From Nocardioides bruguierae (GTDB lineage: Bacteria; Actinomycetota; Actinomycetes; Propionibacteriales; Nocardioidaceae): a DNA stretch of 64,000 bases. Positions 34,487 to 44,100 of the stretch are shown here, one piece after another; positions within the stretch are counted from its first letter, which is position 1, and the number at the start of each line of letters is the position of its first letter. The notes beneath the pieces are model-generated. The model was not told the origin of the DNA. It worked only from the letters and a program-made list of their open reading frames with translations, and did not search any database. Position numbers and translations under genes: made by a program. The stretch spans positions 1 to 64,000 of the forward strand of contig NZ_JAMOIL010000007.1 in the NCBI RefSeq assembly GCF_023656415.1, given 5' to 3'.

Positions 34487-35293
34487 ATGAACGCCGATTA
34501 CGCGGTCGCCGCGGCCTCGGACGCCCCCGCGCGCCTGCAGGTCGTCGGCAGCGAGACCGGCCGGACGACGGCCCGCAGCCCGCGCGAGCAGGGCACCGGC
34601 CCCTCGCGCGGCACCCGAGTGGCGGTCGCGGCGGACCAGCGCCTGGTCCAGGAGACCGTCGTCCTCGGCCTCGAGCACCTCGGTGCGCGCCCCCGCGGGC
34701 TGGACCCGCGACCCGCGCCCGGCCAGGACTCCGTGCGTATCCAGCTCTCGTCCATGCGGGCCGAGGTCGGCCTGGTCATCGCGACCCTGGCCGTCGACGA
34801 CACCCTCGCCGAGCTGCTGTGGCTGATCGAGCAGCAGCCGCGCCTGCCGTGGCTCGTCTCCTGCCCGCAGGACCCCGGCGCTGCCGCCGCCCCGCTCGCC
34901 GAGGCCGGCGCGACCGTCATCGTCGGCGCCTCCCTGGACCGCATGCGCACCCTGGTCGACCGGCTCGCCGAGGGGGACCGTCCCGCGGAGGCTCCCCGCG
35001 GTGACGCCTGGGACCCCGACGGCGTCCTCGACTCGGCCCGCGAGTGCTGGGCCGACCTCTCCGAGGACCACCGCGAGGCCGTTCGCCGGCTCTCGGGCCT
35101 GACCGCGCGCCAGCGCGACGTCCTCGACGCGCTCGTGCGCGGCGCCGACGTCGAGGGCACCGCACGCGGTCTCGGACTGGCGGAGGCCACCGTCCGCACC
35201 GTGCTCAAGCAGGTCCTGCGCAAGCTCGGCGTCGCCGACCGCGTGAAGGCGGTGCTGCTCGTCGAGCAGCTCCGCGCCGTCCCGCACCTCTGA
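34487..35293 (+). CDS. LuxR-family regulator with degenerate receiver domain
   Basis: 268 aa. Residues ~45-170 have a receiver-like fold (VAVAADQRLVQETVVLGLEHLG, later GATVIVGASLDRM), but the phospho-acceptor position reads VGLVIATLAVDD with no Asp at the strand end and the conserved Lys is missing. The HTH (~205-262) has LTARQRDVLDALVRG and helix EATVRTVLKQVLRKLGVADR, close to the two true response regulators nearby. It may therefore bind related DNA sites without phosphorylation. ATG 34487 follows GGAGG nine nt upstream. Confidence 0.85.
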   Translation: MNADYAVAAASDAPARLQVVGSETGRTTARSPREQGTGPSRGTRVAVAADQRLVQETVVLGLEHLGARPRGLDPRPAPGQDSVRIQLSSMRAEVGLVIATLAVDDTLAELLWLIEQQPRLPWLVSCPQDPGAAAAPLAEAGATVIVGASLDRMRTLVDRLAEGDRPAEAPRGDAWDPDGVLDSARECWADLSEDHREAVRRLSGLTARQRDVLDALVRGADVEGTARGLGLAEATVRTVLKQVLRKLGVADRVKAVLLVEQLRAVPHL

Positions 35294-35335
35294 GCGAGGC
35301 CCGTACCCGGCTCCCGACGCCGGCGTGCGAGCGCC

Positions 35336-35355
35336 GCGGCCGCCGAGTCGGCCGC
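35336..35355. terminator. Short hairpin between convergent regulator genes
   Basis: GCGGCCG-CCGAGT-CGGCCGC, a 7-bp GC stem between the LuxR gene and the convergent response regulator gene. Weak but well placed for a shared terminator. Confidence 0.4.
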
Positions 35356-35370
35356 AGCGCAGCGCCGCGC

Positions 35371-36054
35371 CTAGCGACTGCTGGCGCTCCTCACGTCCCC
35401 GGGGGTCCACCCCGCCCGGTAGGCCAGCCCGACGGCGGCCACCTGCGAGGAGACCTGGAGCTTCGCCAGGATCGACTTCACCTGGGTGCGCACCGTGGCC
35501 TGGGAGAGCGTCTCGGCGGCGGCCGTGTCCGCGACGCTGCGCCCTGCCATGAGCTGGGCCAGCACCACGCGCTCGCGGGGCGAGAGCAGCCCCAGTCGCT
35601 GGGCGGCGTCGCTGAGCTCGTCCTTGCGGGCGCGGGCGACGGTGACCAGTCGCTCCCGCTCGCCCAGGTCGATGACGCGCTCGTGGTTCAGGACGCGGCG
35701 CACCACACCCATGATCTCGGGCAGCGGGCGGGACTTGGGCACGACGGTGCGTGCCCCGGCCGCCAGGCAGCGACCCCAGTCCGCCTCGTCGGTGCTGCCG
35801 GTCACCACGACCACGGCGCTGCCGGCCGAGGTGAGCGTGGAGATGATGTCGGTGGAGTCGCCGAGCGGCCCCAGGTCGAGGTCGAGCAGCACCAGCACCG
35901 GCTTGCGGCGCAGGATGCTGTCGACCAGCGTGGTCAGGTTCCGTGCCTCGGTCGGCACGACCCGCGAGACCTCGTGGCCTCGCAGGGAGATCGCCAGCTC
36001 CATGGCCTCGGCGAACAGCAGGTGGTCCTCGACGAGGACGATCCTCTCACCCAC
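35371..36054 (-). CDS. NarL/LuxR-family response regulator (second system)
   Basis: 227 aa. The receiver starts at once (VGERIVLVEDHLLFAEAM) with the phospho-Asp in VLLDLDLGPLGDS, VTGSTD and VPKSRP. HTH LLSPRERVVLAQLMAG with helix QATVRTQVKSILAKLQVSSQ and the tail AAVGLAYRAGW, almost the same as the EPS regulator at 32270-32968. GTG 36054 is chosen because GGGAGG lies nine nt upstream and the kinase gene overlaps it by only 8 bp. It is the last gene of the kinase-kinase-regulator operon. Confidence 0.92.
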   Translation of the reverse strand: MGERIVLVEDHLLFAEAMELAISLRGHEVSRVVPTEARNLTTLVDSILRRKPVLVLLDLDLGPLGDSTDIISTLTSAGSAVVVVTGSTDEADWGRCLAAGARTVVPKSRPLPEIMGVVRRVLNHERVIDLGERERLVTVARARKDELSDAAQRLGLLSPRERVVLAQLMAGRSVADTAAAETLSQATVRTQVKSILAKLQVSSQVAAVGLAYRAGWTPGDVRSASSR

Positions 36055-37021
36055 AGTGGGTCGCCTCCCAGCGTTCCTCGGCGTGCTGGGGGAGCACGCG
36101 CTCATCGTTGTCACAGGTGTCGTCGTTCTCGTAGCGGTGGTCGTGGTGGTGTCCGCGGTGGTGGTCCGCGGGGTGCTCGTCCCCGACCGGGCGGCCCGAG
36201 CGGCCTGGGTGCGTGGGGGTGGTGGGAGCGGGCCGTGCTGCCGGGACCTGGAGCTCCCACGTGGTGCCGCGTCGCGACGTCCGCACGAGGTACAGGTGCC
36301 CACCGGCACGGGCGGCCAGCGTCCGCGCGGACGCCAGCCCGATGCCGTGGCCGTGGCGGGACGGGGTCGGGGTGCCCCGTCCGGCGCGGCGCAGGCTGTG
36401 CACGCGGACCTGGGCCTGGGCGATGCCCGGGCCGTCGTCCGAGACCCGGACGAACACGTCGGGGCCGTGTCGTCGGGCCGTGAGGTGGACCGCGGAGCCC
36501 GGCGCGTGCCGGGCGGCGTTGTCCAGGAGGACGCCGAGCATCTCGGCCACGTCGTCGGCCGGCACCGCCACGTCCAGCGTGAGCAGGGCCGGGTCCAGCG
36601 TGAGTCGCATGCCGCGGGCCCGGTGCGTGGCCGCGAGCGTGGTGACGGGCTCACGGAGGGGCACCGCGGTGACGGCGCGGCAGGAGCACTCGTCGCCGAC
36701 GCCGTGCGCGGCGGCACGGCGCTCCAGGCGGCGGGCCTCGGCGACCACCAGGGCCGCCATGCGGTCACGGTGGGCCGCGGAGACCTCGGGGTCGCGGATC
36801 AGCTCACCGGCGCCGGCGATGCCGGCGGCGATGGAGCGGACCTCGTGCAGCGCGGCAGCGAGGACGGCTCGGTCGAGCGCCCCGTCGTCCTCGCCGGCCG
36901 TCGCGGGCTGCGGCGCCAGGCCGCCGGCCCCGCCCAGGTCGCCGAAGGAGCCGGCGGAGGCCAGGCGCGACCGAAGCCGCGACACGGCGGACTGCTGTCG
37001 CACGGTCCCGTTCGTTCGCAT
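36047..37021 (-). CDS. Soluble histidine kinase with His-rich C-terminus
   Basis: 324 aa with no membrane segment, so probably cytoplasmic. Dimerisation motif AALHEVRSIAAGIAGAGELI near residue 50, N box LLDNAARHAPGS, G1 SDDGPGIA, G2 GHGIGLASARTL. After the ATPase (~255) a tail carries HPADHHRGHHHDHRYENDD and ends EATHCG, a possible metal-binding segment. ATG 37021 follows GGGGGGAG. It overlaps the regulator start by 8 bp. It may work with the membrane kinase encoded upstream or sense its own signal. Confidence 0.88.
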   Translation of the reverse strand: MRTNGTVRQQSAVSRLRSRLASAGSFGDLGGAGGLAPQPATAGEDDGALDRAVLAAALHEVRSIAAGIAGAGELIRDPEVSAAHRDRMAALVVAEARRLERRAAAHGVGDECSCRAVTAVPLREPVTTLAATHRARGMRLTLDPALLTLDVAVPADDVAEMLGVLLDNAARHAPGSAVHLTARRHGPDVFVRVSDDGPGIAQAQVRVHSLRRAGRGTPTPSRHGHGIGLASARTLAARAGGHLYLVRTSRRGTTWELQVPAARPAPTTPTHPGRSGRPVGDEHPADHHRGHHHDHRYENDDTCDNDERVLPQHAEERWEATHCG

Positions 37022-37194
37022 ACGGATCTCCCCCCCACTCGGACGGCACGCCGTCGTCCGGCGCCCGGAGACCCACTGTGCCGTCCGCTGCACATCCTGC
37101 CCGGAAAACGCGGTAACGAAACAGGTGTCGACTGACACGCAGGCGCTCTCCGAGCCTGGAACGACAGGATATCCCGGACGATTCCGGACGTTGG

Positions 37195-38439
37195 TCACGC
37201 CACGACACCCCGCTGGGCCGACCGCCGGTCCACACCAGCACCGGCGGCCTTGACCCGCTGCGCGGGCGTGCCGGACACGCTGGAGACGGACCCGGCGACC
37301 GGCAGCACGACCTCCCACGTGCAGCCCACCGACCCGCGCACGAGGCGGAGGTCGCCCCCGTGCCGGCGGGCCAGCGCGCGGGCGGACGTGAGGCCCAGGC
37401 CGGAGCCGCGCGAGCCCTGCCGCTGCACGCCGGGCTGGAACATGGTCGCGCACAGGCGGGGGTCGATGCCCGGGCCGTCGTCGCTGACCCGGAGGACGGC
37501 GAGCGCCCCCACGCGGGTGCCACGCACCTCGGTGCGCGAGCCCGGGGCGTGCTCGGCGACGTTGTCGAGGAGGACGCCGAGGATCTCGGCGAGGTCGTCG
37601 TGCGGCGCGGCCACCCGCAACCCGGTGGTGCCTGCGCTGACGCGCCGACCGCGGGCGCGGTGGCTGAGGGCCAGCGAGGCCACGATCGTGTCCACGTCGC
37701 ACTCCGGCGCTCGGGTGTACGCGCGTACCGGTTGGGGGCGAGGCGCGTGCGTGGTCATCGGGCCCACGAACGTGCCGCGCGGCGGCGGCTCGTGCACGAC
37801 CGGCATCCGTGGGACGGGCGCGCCCGCGGCGGGGTTCCCCGCCGCGTCCGAGGCGGCGGGCTCGGCCTGCCCGTGCTGGCCCGAGCAGCACGGTTGCGCC
37901 ACGACGGCAGCCGTCCAGGCGGGAGCGCCGGGTGCCACGCCGGGGGAGCCCAGGCGGCGCTGCAGGCGCTGTGCCTCGGCCGCGATGAGCTGGCAGATGC
38001 GCTCGCGCGGACCGCCCTGGAGGGCGGGGTCGACGAGCAGGGTCGCGGCGCCGGCGAGCCCGGCCGAGATCGAGCGGACCTCGTGGGCGGTCATGGCGTC
38101 GAGCCCGCCGCGGACGGTGGTGCCGCCCGCCGAGGTCGTCGAGGCCGGGGCGGCGTGCTCCGGGCAGGCGGGCAGGTCGGTGACGTGCCGACGAGGTCGG
38201 CGCGCGCGCACGGCCACCAGCGCCAGGCACAGTGCGGCCGACAGGACCAGCAGTGACTCGGTCACCGTGGAGTCGGTCCCGTACTGCGCCCGGCGCAGGC
38301 CGAGGAACGCGAGGACGGAGGCGAGGAGCAGTGCCCGCATCGGCAGCGAGCGCAGCGCCAGGACCAGCCCGAGCTGGACGTAGACAGCGAGGTCGAGCAG
38401 CAGCAACGGGGCCACCGGCTGCAGGACCTCGATGGTCAT
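37195..38439 (-). CDS. Membrane histidine kinase
   Basis: 414 aa. The first ~95 residues form three membrane helices (VAPLLLLDLAVYVQLGLVLAL; MRALLLASVLAFLGL; SLLVLSAALCLALVAV). A dimerisation motif AMTAHEVRSISAGLAGAATLL follows. The next ~130 residues are Pro/Ala-rich with a CCSGQHG Cys pair. The ATPase shows LLDNVAEHAPGS, SDDGPGID and GSGLGLTSARAL. ATG 38439 is chosen because the first helix starts right after it; upstream in-frame starts (to 38634) would add a basic unstructured leader. It is first in the operon, 173 bp before the second kinase. Confidence 0.82.
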   Translation of the reverse strand: MTIEVLQPVAPLLLLDLAVYVQLGLVLALRSLPMRALLLASVLAFLGLRRAQYGTDSTVTESLLVLSAALCLALVAVRARRPRRHVTDLPACPEHAAPASTTSAGGTTVRGGLDAMTAHEVRSISAGLAGAATLLVDPALQGGPRERICQLIAAEAQRLQRRLGSPGVAPGAPAWTAAVVAQPCCSGQHGQAEPAASDAAGNPAAGAPVPRMPVVHEPPPRGTFVGPMTTHAPRPQPVRAYTRAPECDVDTIVASLALSHRARGRRVSAGTTGLRVAAPHDDLAEILGVLLDNVAEHAPGSRTEVRGTRVGALAVLRVSDDGPGIDPRLCATMFQPGVQRQGSRGSGLGLTSARALARRHGGDLRLVRGSVGCTWEVVLPVAGSVSSVSGTPAQRVKAAGAGVDRRSAQRGVVA

Positions 38440-39219
38440 TGCGGCTGTCGCCCGGCGTCGCCGGCCGGCTCGTGCCCCGAGCGGCGACCGGGAGTCGTCT
38501 CGGGTCTGGTTGCTCGCGCCGCGTCGCGGCGTCTCGAGCACGGTGCGCTCGTCATGTTCCCCCCACTCCGGGCGGCTGGTCGCCGCCCGCCCTGCGCCGC
38601 CTCCGCGGCGTGTGCGTGATGCTTCTCGGTGCATGCGCGACGCCCCTCTGCGTCGCTGTCGGCACCCTCCGGGGCCGGTCCCTCACCGGCTCGACGAACA
38701 GTGCTCGTGGCGCCGAGGAAAGTCGGTTCAAACCCCGGTGGCTAGTCTTTTCTGATCGGCCGCCCGCGTGGAACGACCGTTGAAGTCTGTGGAGCCGCGG
38801 AGGCCGGGAGGGTCCGGGGCGGGCGCTCCGAGTACGGAGAACACCTGTCCCGGACACGTGTGCCGCTCTGGAGGGCCGGCCGGCGCAAGCGGCTGCGTAC
38901 CTCGTGACCTGCGAGAACGTGCGCTGCTGCCGGTCGTTACCGAGATCGGGGGCGCTGCGGTCCGGTGTGCAGGCACGAGGTGGACGCGGGCAGCAACTTG
39001 CCACTGGTGCGCGGCGCGAAACCCCCTGGAGGGACGCCGAACTCGGACACGATCCCGGATGTCCGACACCCCCATCTCAGGGGATTCTTACCCCCCGGGG
39101 TACCCCCCCGTCCGGAGCCACGAAACCCCGCCCCGGAGGACCGGGACGGGGCTTCGCCTCTCGGACGACCGGTGGGACCAGGACCGGCCGGATCAGGGGC
39201 CCGCAGCGCGGGCGAGGGG
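38440..39219. other. Long intergenic region between the kinase operon and the HtrA gene
   Basis: About 780 bp with no supported gene. It holds the upstream sequence of the membrane kinase, a perfect 14-bp palindrome TACCCCCCGGGGTA at 39089-39102, an adjacent CCCCCATCTCAGGGG, and the HtrA terminator at 39121-39156. A GGTTCAAACCCCGG stretch at 38725 looks like a tRNA T-arm but has no tRNA around it. Confidence 0.5.
39121..39156 (-). terminator. Terminator of the HtrA gene
   Basis: Stem of about 16 pairs with two mismatches (CCCCG.CCCGG against CCGGG.CGGGG) and AGGA loop, 64 bp downstream of the HtrA stop; reading leftward it ends in a TTTCG run. Confidence 0.7.
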
Positions 39220-40725
39220 TCAGGACGAGGCGGTGCCGCCGTCCGAGTCCAGGGAGAGGGTCGCGGTGGACTCCGTGCCGTCCCGCAGGTACGTCACGGT
39301 GACCTCGTCACCGGGGCGGTAGCCACGGATCGTGGCCACGAGCGAGTCGCTGCTCGTGATCATCGTGTCGTCGACCTGGGTGATGATGTCGCCGACCTGG
39401 AGGCCCGCCGAGCCGGCGGCGGAGCCGTCCGTCACGGCCTGGACCTGCGCCCCGTCGGTGACGGTGCCGTCGGTGGCCGTCGTCCCGCTCTGCACGTCCG
39501 AGACCGAGATCCCCAGGCGGGCGTGGGTGGGCGTCTCGCCGTCGATCATCTGCTGGATGACCGGCCACACCTCGTCGATCGGGATGGCGAAGCCGAGGCC
39601 GATGGAGCCGCCCTCCTCCGTGGTGCCGTACGCGGAGGACGAGGAGGCGGTCTGGATCGAGGCGTTGATGCCGACCACGTTGCCCTCGAGGTCGACGAGC
39701 GGGCCACCCGAGTTGCCGGGGTTGATCGCCGCGTCGGTCTGGATGGCCGGGTAGACGGTGGCGTTGCCCTGGTCGTCGGAGCCGACGTCGACCGGGCGCT
39801 CGAGCGCGGAGACGATGCCGCTGGTGACGGTGGCGTCCAGGCCGTAGGGGGAACCCACGGCCACGACGCCCTCGCCGACCTTGAGATCGGAGGAGACGCC
39901 GATGTCGGCAGGGGTCAGGTCGCTGACGCCCTGCGCCTGGATGACGGCGGTGTCGGTGAGCGGGTCGGTGCCGACGATCGTGGCGGTGGCGTGACTGCCG
40001 TCGTTGAAGTCGACGGTGATCGAGCCGGAGTCGCCCGCCACCTCCACCACGTGGTTGTTCGTGAGGATGGTGCCGTCGGAGGAGAGCACGATGCCCGAGC
40101 CCGAGCCGGACTCCTGGGCACCGACCACCTCGATCATCACCACGGAGGGCAGGACCTTGGAGGCCACCTGCTCGATCGTGGAGGCGTCGGTGTCGTTGCT
40201 GGTGACCACCTGCGAGGTCGCCGCGCTGGCGGTGCTGGTGGAGCCGTCCTCGTCGTCGTACCAGCTCCAGGCGGCGGCGCCGCCGAAGCCGGCCGCGGCA
40301 CCCAGCACGAGGGAGAGGGCGACGACTGACGCGGCGAGCCCGCCGCGTCGCTTGCGCGGAGCGGTCTGGGCAGCAGGGGCCTGGGCGGGCAGCGTCGCGG
40401 TGGCGCCGTCCTGGGCGCCCCACACCGGGGGCTGCCACGTGGTGGCGTCGTAGCCGGGCTGCTGGGGCGCCGGGGTCGGGCCGGCGCCGGGGGTGGCCCG
40501 CAGGGGAGCGGTCTCCTCCGTGGACGAGGCAGGGGAGGCCCCGTAGCCCGGGGACGCGGCGCCGCCGCTGGTCCAGCCCTGGTCACCCGAGCCCTGGTCA
40601 CCCGAGCCCTGGTCGCCCTGGGACGCGTCCCGCTGCTGGTAGGGGTTGCTGTTCGGGTGGTCGGGGTAGCTGCGACGCGGCTCCGCAGAGCCGTCGCTCG
40701 GGGGGCCGGACGGGGTCTCGCTCAT
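39220..40725 (-). CDS. HtrA/DegP-like membrane-anchored serine protease
   Basis: 501 aa. A ~115-residue Pro/Gln/Gly-rich cytoplasmic leader (repeats GSGDQG) is followed by one membrane helix (GGLAASVVALSLVLGAAAGFGG). The trypsin-like domain has the triad in ILTNNHVVE (His), DPLTDTAVI (Asp) and INPGNSGGPLVD (Ser). A single PDZ domain ends the protein (ARLGISVSDV to RGYRPGDEVTVTYLRDG). It degrades or senses misfolded proteins outside the membrane. ATG 40725 is the first with the typical MSE start; GAGG is only 2 nt away, so the SD is weak. Confidence 0.93.
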   Translation of the reverse strand: MSETPSGPPSDGSAEPRRSYPDHPNSNPYQQRDASQGDQGSGDQGSGDQGWTSGGAASPGYGASPASSTEETAPLRATPGAGPTPAPQQPGYDATTWQPPVWGAQDGATATLPAQAPAAQTAPRKRRGGLAASVVALSLVLGAAAGFGGAAAWSWYDDEDGSTSTASAATSQVVTSNDTDASTIEQVASKVLPSVVMIEVVGAQESGSGSGIVLSSDGTILTNNHVVEVAGDSGSITVDFNDGSHATATIVGTDPLTDTAVIQAQGVSDLTPADIGVSSDLKVGEGVVAVGSPYGLDATVTSGIVSALERPVDVGSDDQGNATVYPAIQTDAAINPGNSGGPLVDLEGNVVGINASIQTASSSSAYGTTEEGGSIGLGFAIPIDEVWPVIQQMIDGETPTHARLGISVSDVQSGTTATDGTVTDGAQVQAVTDGSAAGSAGLQVGDIITQVDDTMITSSDSLVATIRGYRPGDEVTVTYLRDGTESTATLSLDSDGGTASS

Positions 40726-41122
40726 GTCCTCGATCGTCGCCAACGATGCTGTGACCAGGCTGAGACGACGGTTGAAAGAGCCCGCTGTGGCTGTGTGGAA
40801 CCTGTGAGTCCTGTGCGACCGCGCCGTGCCCGGCCCCCGACACCGCCGGGACGCGACCCACGGCACCGGAACGGCTCAGTAACAAGACGTCCACCGAGCC
40901 GTCCGCGTGCCTGCTCCCGTGGGACGGTGAGACCCGGTGCACGACCGCGTCCCACTGGACCGGACCGCGCGCGGGAAAAGCCACGGACCAGGGACGGGAC
41001 GCGGTACAACGATCCACGGGGACGCGGGTCCGACGGCGCAGGGAGGTGCCGGCGGGGCACGCGCGCGTCCCGGGGCCCGTCCCGGGAGGGGACCGGCCAG
41101 GAGTGCGGGGGGACACGTACGC
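40726..41122. other. Divergent spacer between HtrA and the surface protein gene
   Basis: About 400 bp holding the two promoters. A possible -10 TACAAC at 41006-41011 would give the surface protein mRNA a ~105-nt leader. No 7-2-7 box and no conserved riboswitch is visible. Confidence 0.4.
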
Positions 41123-44100
41123 ATGAAGGCACCGCTCGTCGCAGCGCGACGCTCGACCCGTGGCCGGGCGGCCGCGCTGACCGGGCTGACGGCCGCCGCC
41201 GCGCTCGCTCTGAGCAGCGGCTTCGTCGCGCTCACCAGCGCCTCGGCCGACGCCAACGGCAACGGCGGTGGCAACGGGAGCAGTGGCAGCAGCACGGCCT
41301 GCTCCGTGGGCGGCGTCAGCGGTGTGGCCGTGACGCAGCTGCTGGGCGATGCGACAGGGTGGACCGAGCTCGTCTCCGGCGACGACCGCCGCTACTCCAG
41401 CGAGTCCGAGGGCCTCGTCGCCGTCGGCGGCACGCTGCGGGTCGGCGCCGCGAACGTGGCCACCCGCTCCGACGTCGCCGCGGGCTCGGCGGCCCTCGTC
41501 GCCGGCGCGGTCTCCGGGACCGTCAACCTGACCCGGGGCTCCTACGCGGTCGGGGACCTCGGTGGCGCCACGATCAACGTCAACGACCCCGACCGCGCCG
41601 CGGGCGCGGTGAGCAGCCCGGTCGACTTCGACGCCGCCTTCCTCTACCTCTCCTCGCTCTCCGACGCGCTCGCCACGCTGCCGTCCACCGGCACCACGCA
41701 GGTGGGGGTCTACGACAACGGCAGCAAGCGGCAGCTGGAGCTGACCGGCACGAGCCCGCTGCTGAACGTCTTCAGCCCCACCGCCGAGCAGCTCGGTGCA
41801 CAGGTGGAGGGCGTCTACCTCGACGTCCCGGCCGGCTCGACCGTCGTCGTCAACCTGCCGGCCGGCGACGTGACCCTCGGTCGCGGCGCCTCGTTCTGGC
41901 TCGGCGGCTACCGCGACGGCGCCGTCCAGACCAACGACGGCCTGGCCGACGACTTCGCCGGCTTCCTGTGGAACGCGCCGGACGCCGACACCGTCGACGC
42001 GGCCTTCGCCAACACCTTCCCCGGGACCCTGCTCGCCCCCCGCGCCGACGTGACCCTCGGCGCCACCAGCCACCTCACCGGTCAGGTCGTCGGTGCCTCG
42101 CTGGACGCGGCGATCGAGACCCACCTGAACCTGTTCCCCAGCACCGTCTGCCTGCCCGAGGCGGCGGCCGCCGCCGTCGACGTCTCCGCGGTCAACAGCG
42201 GCGTCTGCGCGCCGCTGAACTCCGGCAAGATCGACACCCCGTCCGGCCCGATGACGGTCACCTACGACCTCGACGACGTCGTGGCGCTCGAGACCAGCCG
42301 GGGCAACCCGGACGCGGTCGGCCCCTGGGAGATCGAGGGCTACTGCGTGAAGGCCGGCTTCGTGAACAACGGCAACGGGCCGGTGTACGTGGACCTGGAC
42401 GAGCCCGTCGACACCGTCACCTTCAGCTACAAGGGCGGCGCCAAGCAGATCTCGCACTACGCGGTGAAGTACCGGCTGGCCGGTGCGTCGGCCGGCACCC
42501 CCACCAGCACGCCGACCGGCACTCCCACCGGCACTCCCACCGGCACGCCCACCGAGACGCCCACCGAGACGCCCACCGAGACGCCCACCGAGACGCCCAC
42601 CGAGACGCCCACCGAGACGCCCACCGAGACGCCCACCGAGACGCCCACCGAGTCCCCGACGGCGACCACCAGCAGCCCCGGCACCGGAGGCGGCACGGGC
42701 GGCGGGTCCGGGGGCGGCACCGCCCCGCGCTCCGACGTGACGGTCAGCAAGACGGTCTCGGACGCCACCCCCACCGGCGGTGACGTCGTCACCTACTCGT
42801 TCACGGTGGCCAACATCGGCCTCGCCACCGCCACCGGCGTGGTCCTCACCGACCCGCTGCCCGACGGGGTGACGCTGCGCTCGTTCGGCAGCAGCGACTG
42901 CCACGTGGCCGCCCGGGTCGTGACGTGCGAGCTGGGTGACCTCGAGGCCGGCGCGTCCGTCGTCCGCACCATCGACGTGGCGCTCGACCCGACGGCGGGC
43001 GCCGGCCGCAGCCCGCACGCCCAGGCCTACCACTGGCTGACCCCGTTCAAGGTGGAGCAGCAGGTCGACCTCGAGGCCGGCCAGACCCGCTCGGTGCAGG
43101 TCACCTGCACCGGTGGCGGCCTCGTCACCGACGGCAGCCTCCGCGTCGACCACGTCGACCAGGGCACCGGCACCCTCGAGGACGTCCGGGTGCTCTCGGC
43201 CGCCGCGGCCGACTCCCACACGTGGGCAGCCGTCGTCCGCAACGACGCCACCGGCCGGGCCCAGACCAAGGCGTTCGTCGCCTGCCTGCCGGCCACCACC
43301 GAGCAGGCCGACTCCCAGACCGGGCACGGCAACGGCCACGTCCACGCCCTCGAGGTCGACTCCGCCATGGCCACGACCACGGCGACCCTGCCGGCCGGCA
43401 CCACCGCGGTGGAGGCCACCTGCGTGGCCGGCACCCGCCCGGTCGCGCCCGGCTGGACGACCAACGGCGGCGTGGTCACCCTCGTCGGCTCGCAGAGCAC
43501 CACGGCCCGCGGCTGGCGCTGGACGTTCGAGGCCGACGCCGAGACCGTCGTGACGGTCTCCGCGAGCTGCCTGCGCACCTCGACCACGGCCGTGCAGGGT
43601 CACACCCACGACCTGGTGCTCACGCCCGTCACCCGCACCGTCACGGTGCCGGCAGGCTCGGTCGTGGAGGAGCAGGTGGTCTGCGCGGACGACGCCAAGG
43701 GCGTGCTCGCGTCCTGGCGCCTGACCGGCGGGCTGGTGAACCTCGGCAACGACCCGCGGATCAAGACCCGCGCCTTCCGGCTGCTGAACCCGGGCGGGCA
43801 GTCCGCCACGGCGACGTTGACCCTGTGGTGCGTCGGGGACCGGACCACCACCGAGCGGGTGGGCACCGCCTCCCCGGTCGCCATCGACAACACCGCGACG
43901 GTCGCCTCGACCGACGTCGACGCGGACGGCGGCAACAACAGCTCCACGGTGACCGCCATCGTGTCCCCGGGCAGCACCACCGTCGTGGTCGCTCCGGTCG
44001 CGCGGACGACGTCCTCGACCCTCACCACGAAGGTCGCGGCCTCGGTGATGGGCGGCAGCACCGTCACGGTCAGGGCCCGCGGCAAGGTCCTGGCCCGCTC

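Noticed and set aside
36047..36062. ACCCACAGTGGGT palindrome as another 7-2-7 box
   Set aside because: It has an odd centre (13-bp dyad), lies on the GTG start of the regulator gene and lacks the TA ends of the other boxes.
11786..38439. Biosynthetic gene cluster for a small-molecule natural product
   Set aside because: No PKS, NRPS, terpene or RiPP genes; the set (Wzx, Wzy, Wzz, WcaJ, LCP, GTs, sulfotransferases) is complete enough for polysaccharide production.
38720..38745. Possible tRNA or RNase P RNA piece (GAGGAAAGTCGG, GGTTCAAACCCCGG)
   Set aside because: The T-arm-like stem does not pair, no acceptor or anticodon stem can be built around it, and the other conserved RNase P blocks are missing downstream.
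39089..39102. TACCCCCCGGGGTA as a 7-2-7 box
   Set aside because: The dyad is 14 bp with no 2-bp spacer, so the geometry differs; it is kept only as a note in the intergenic entry.
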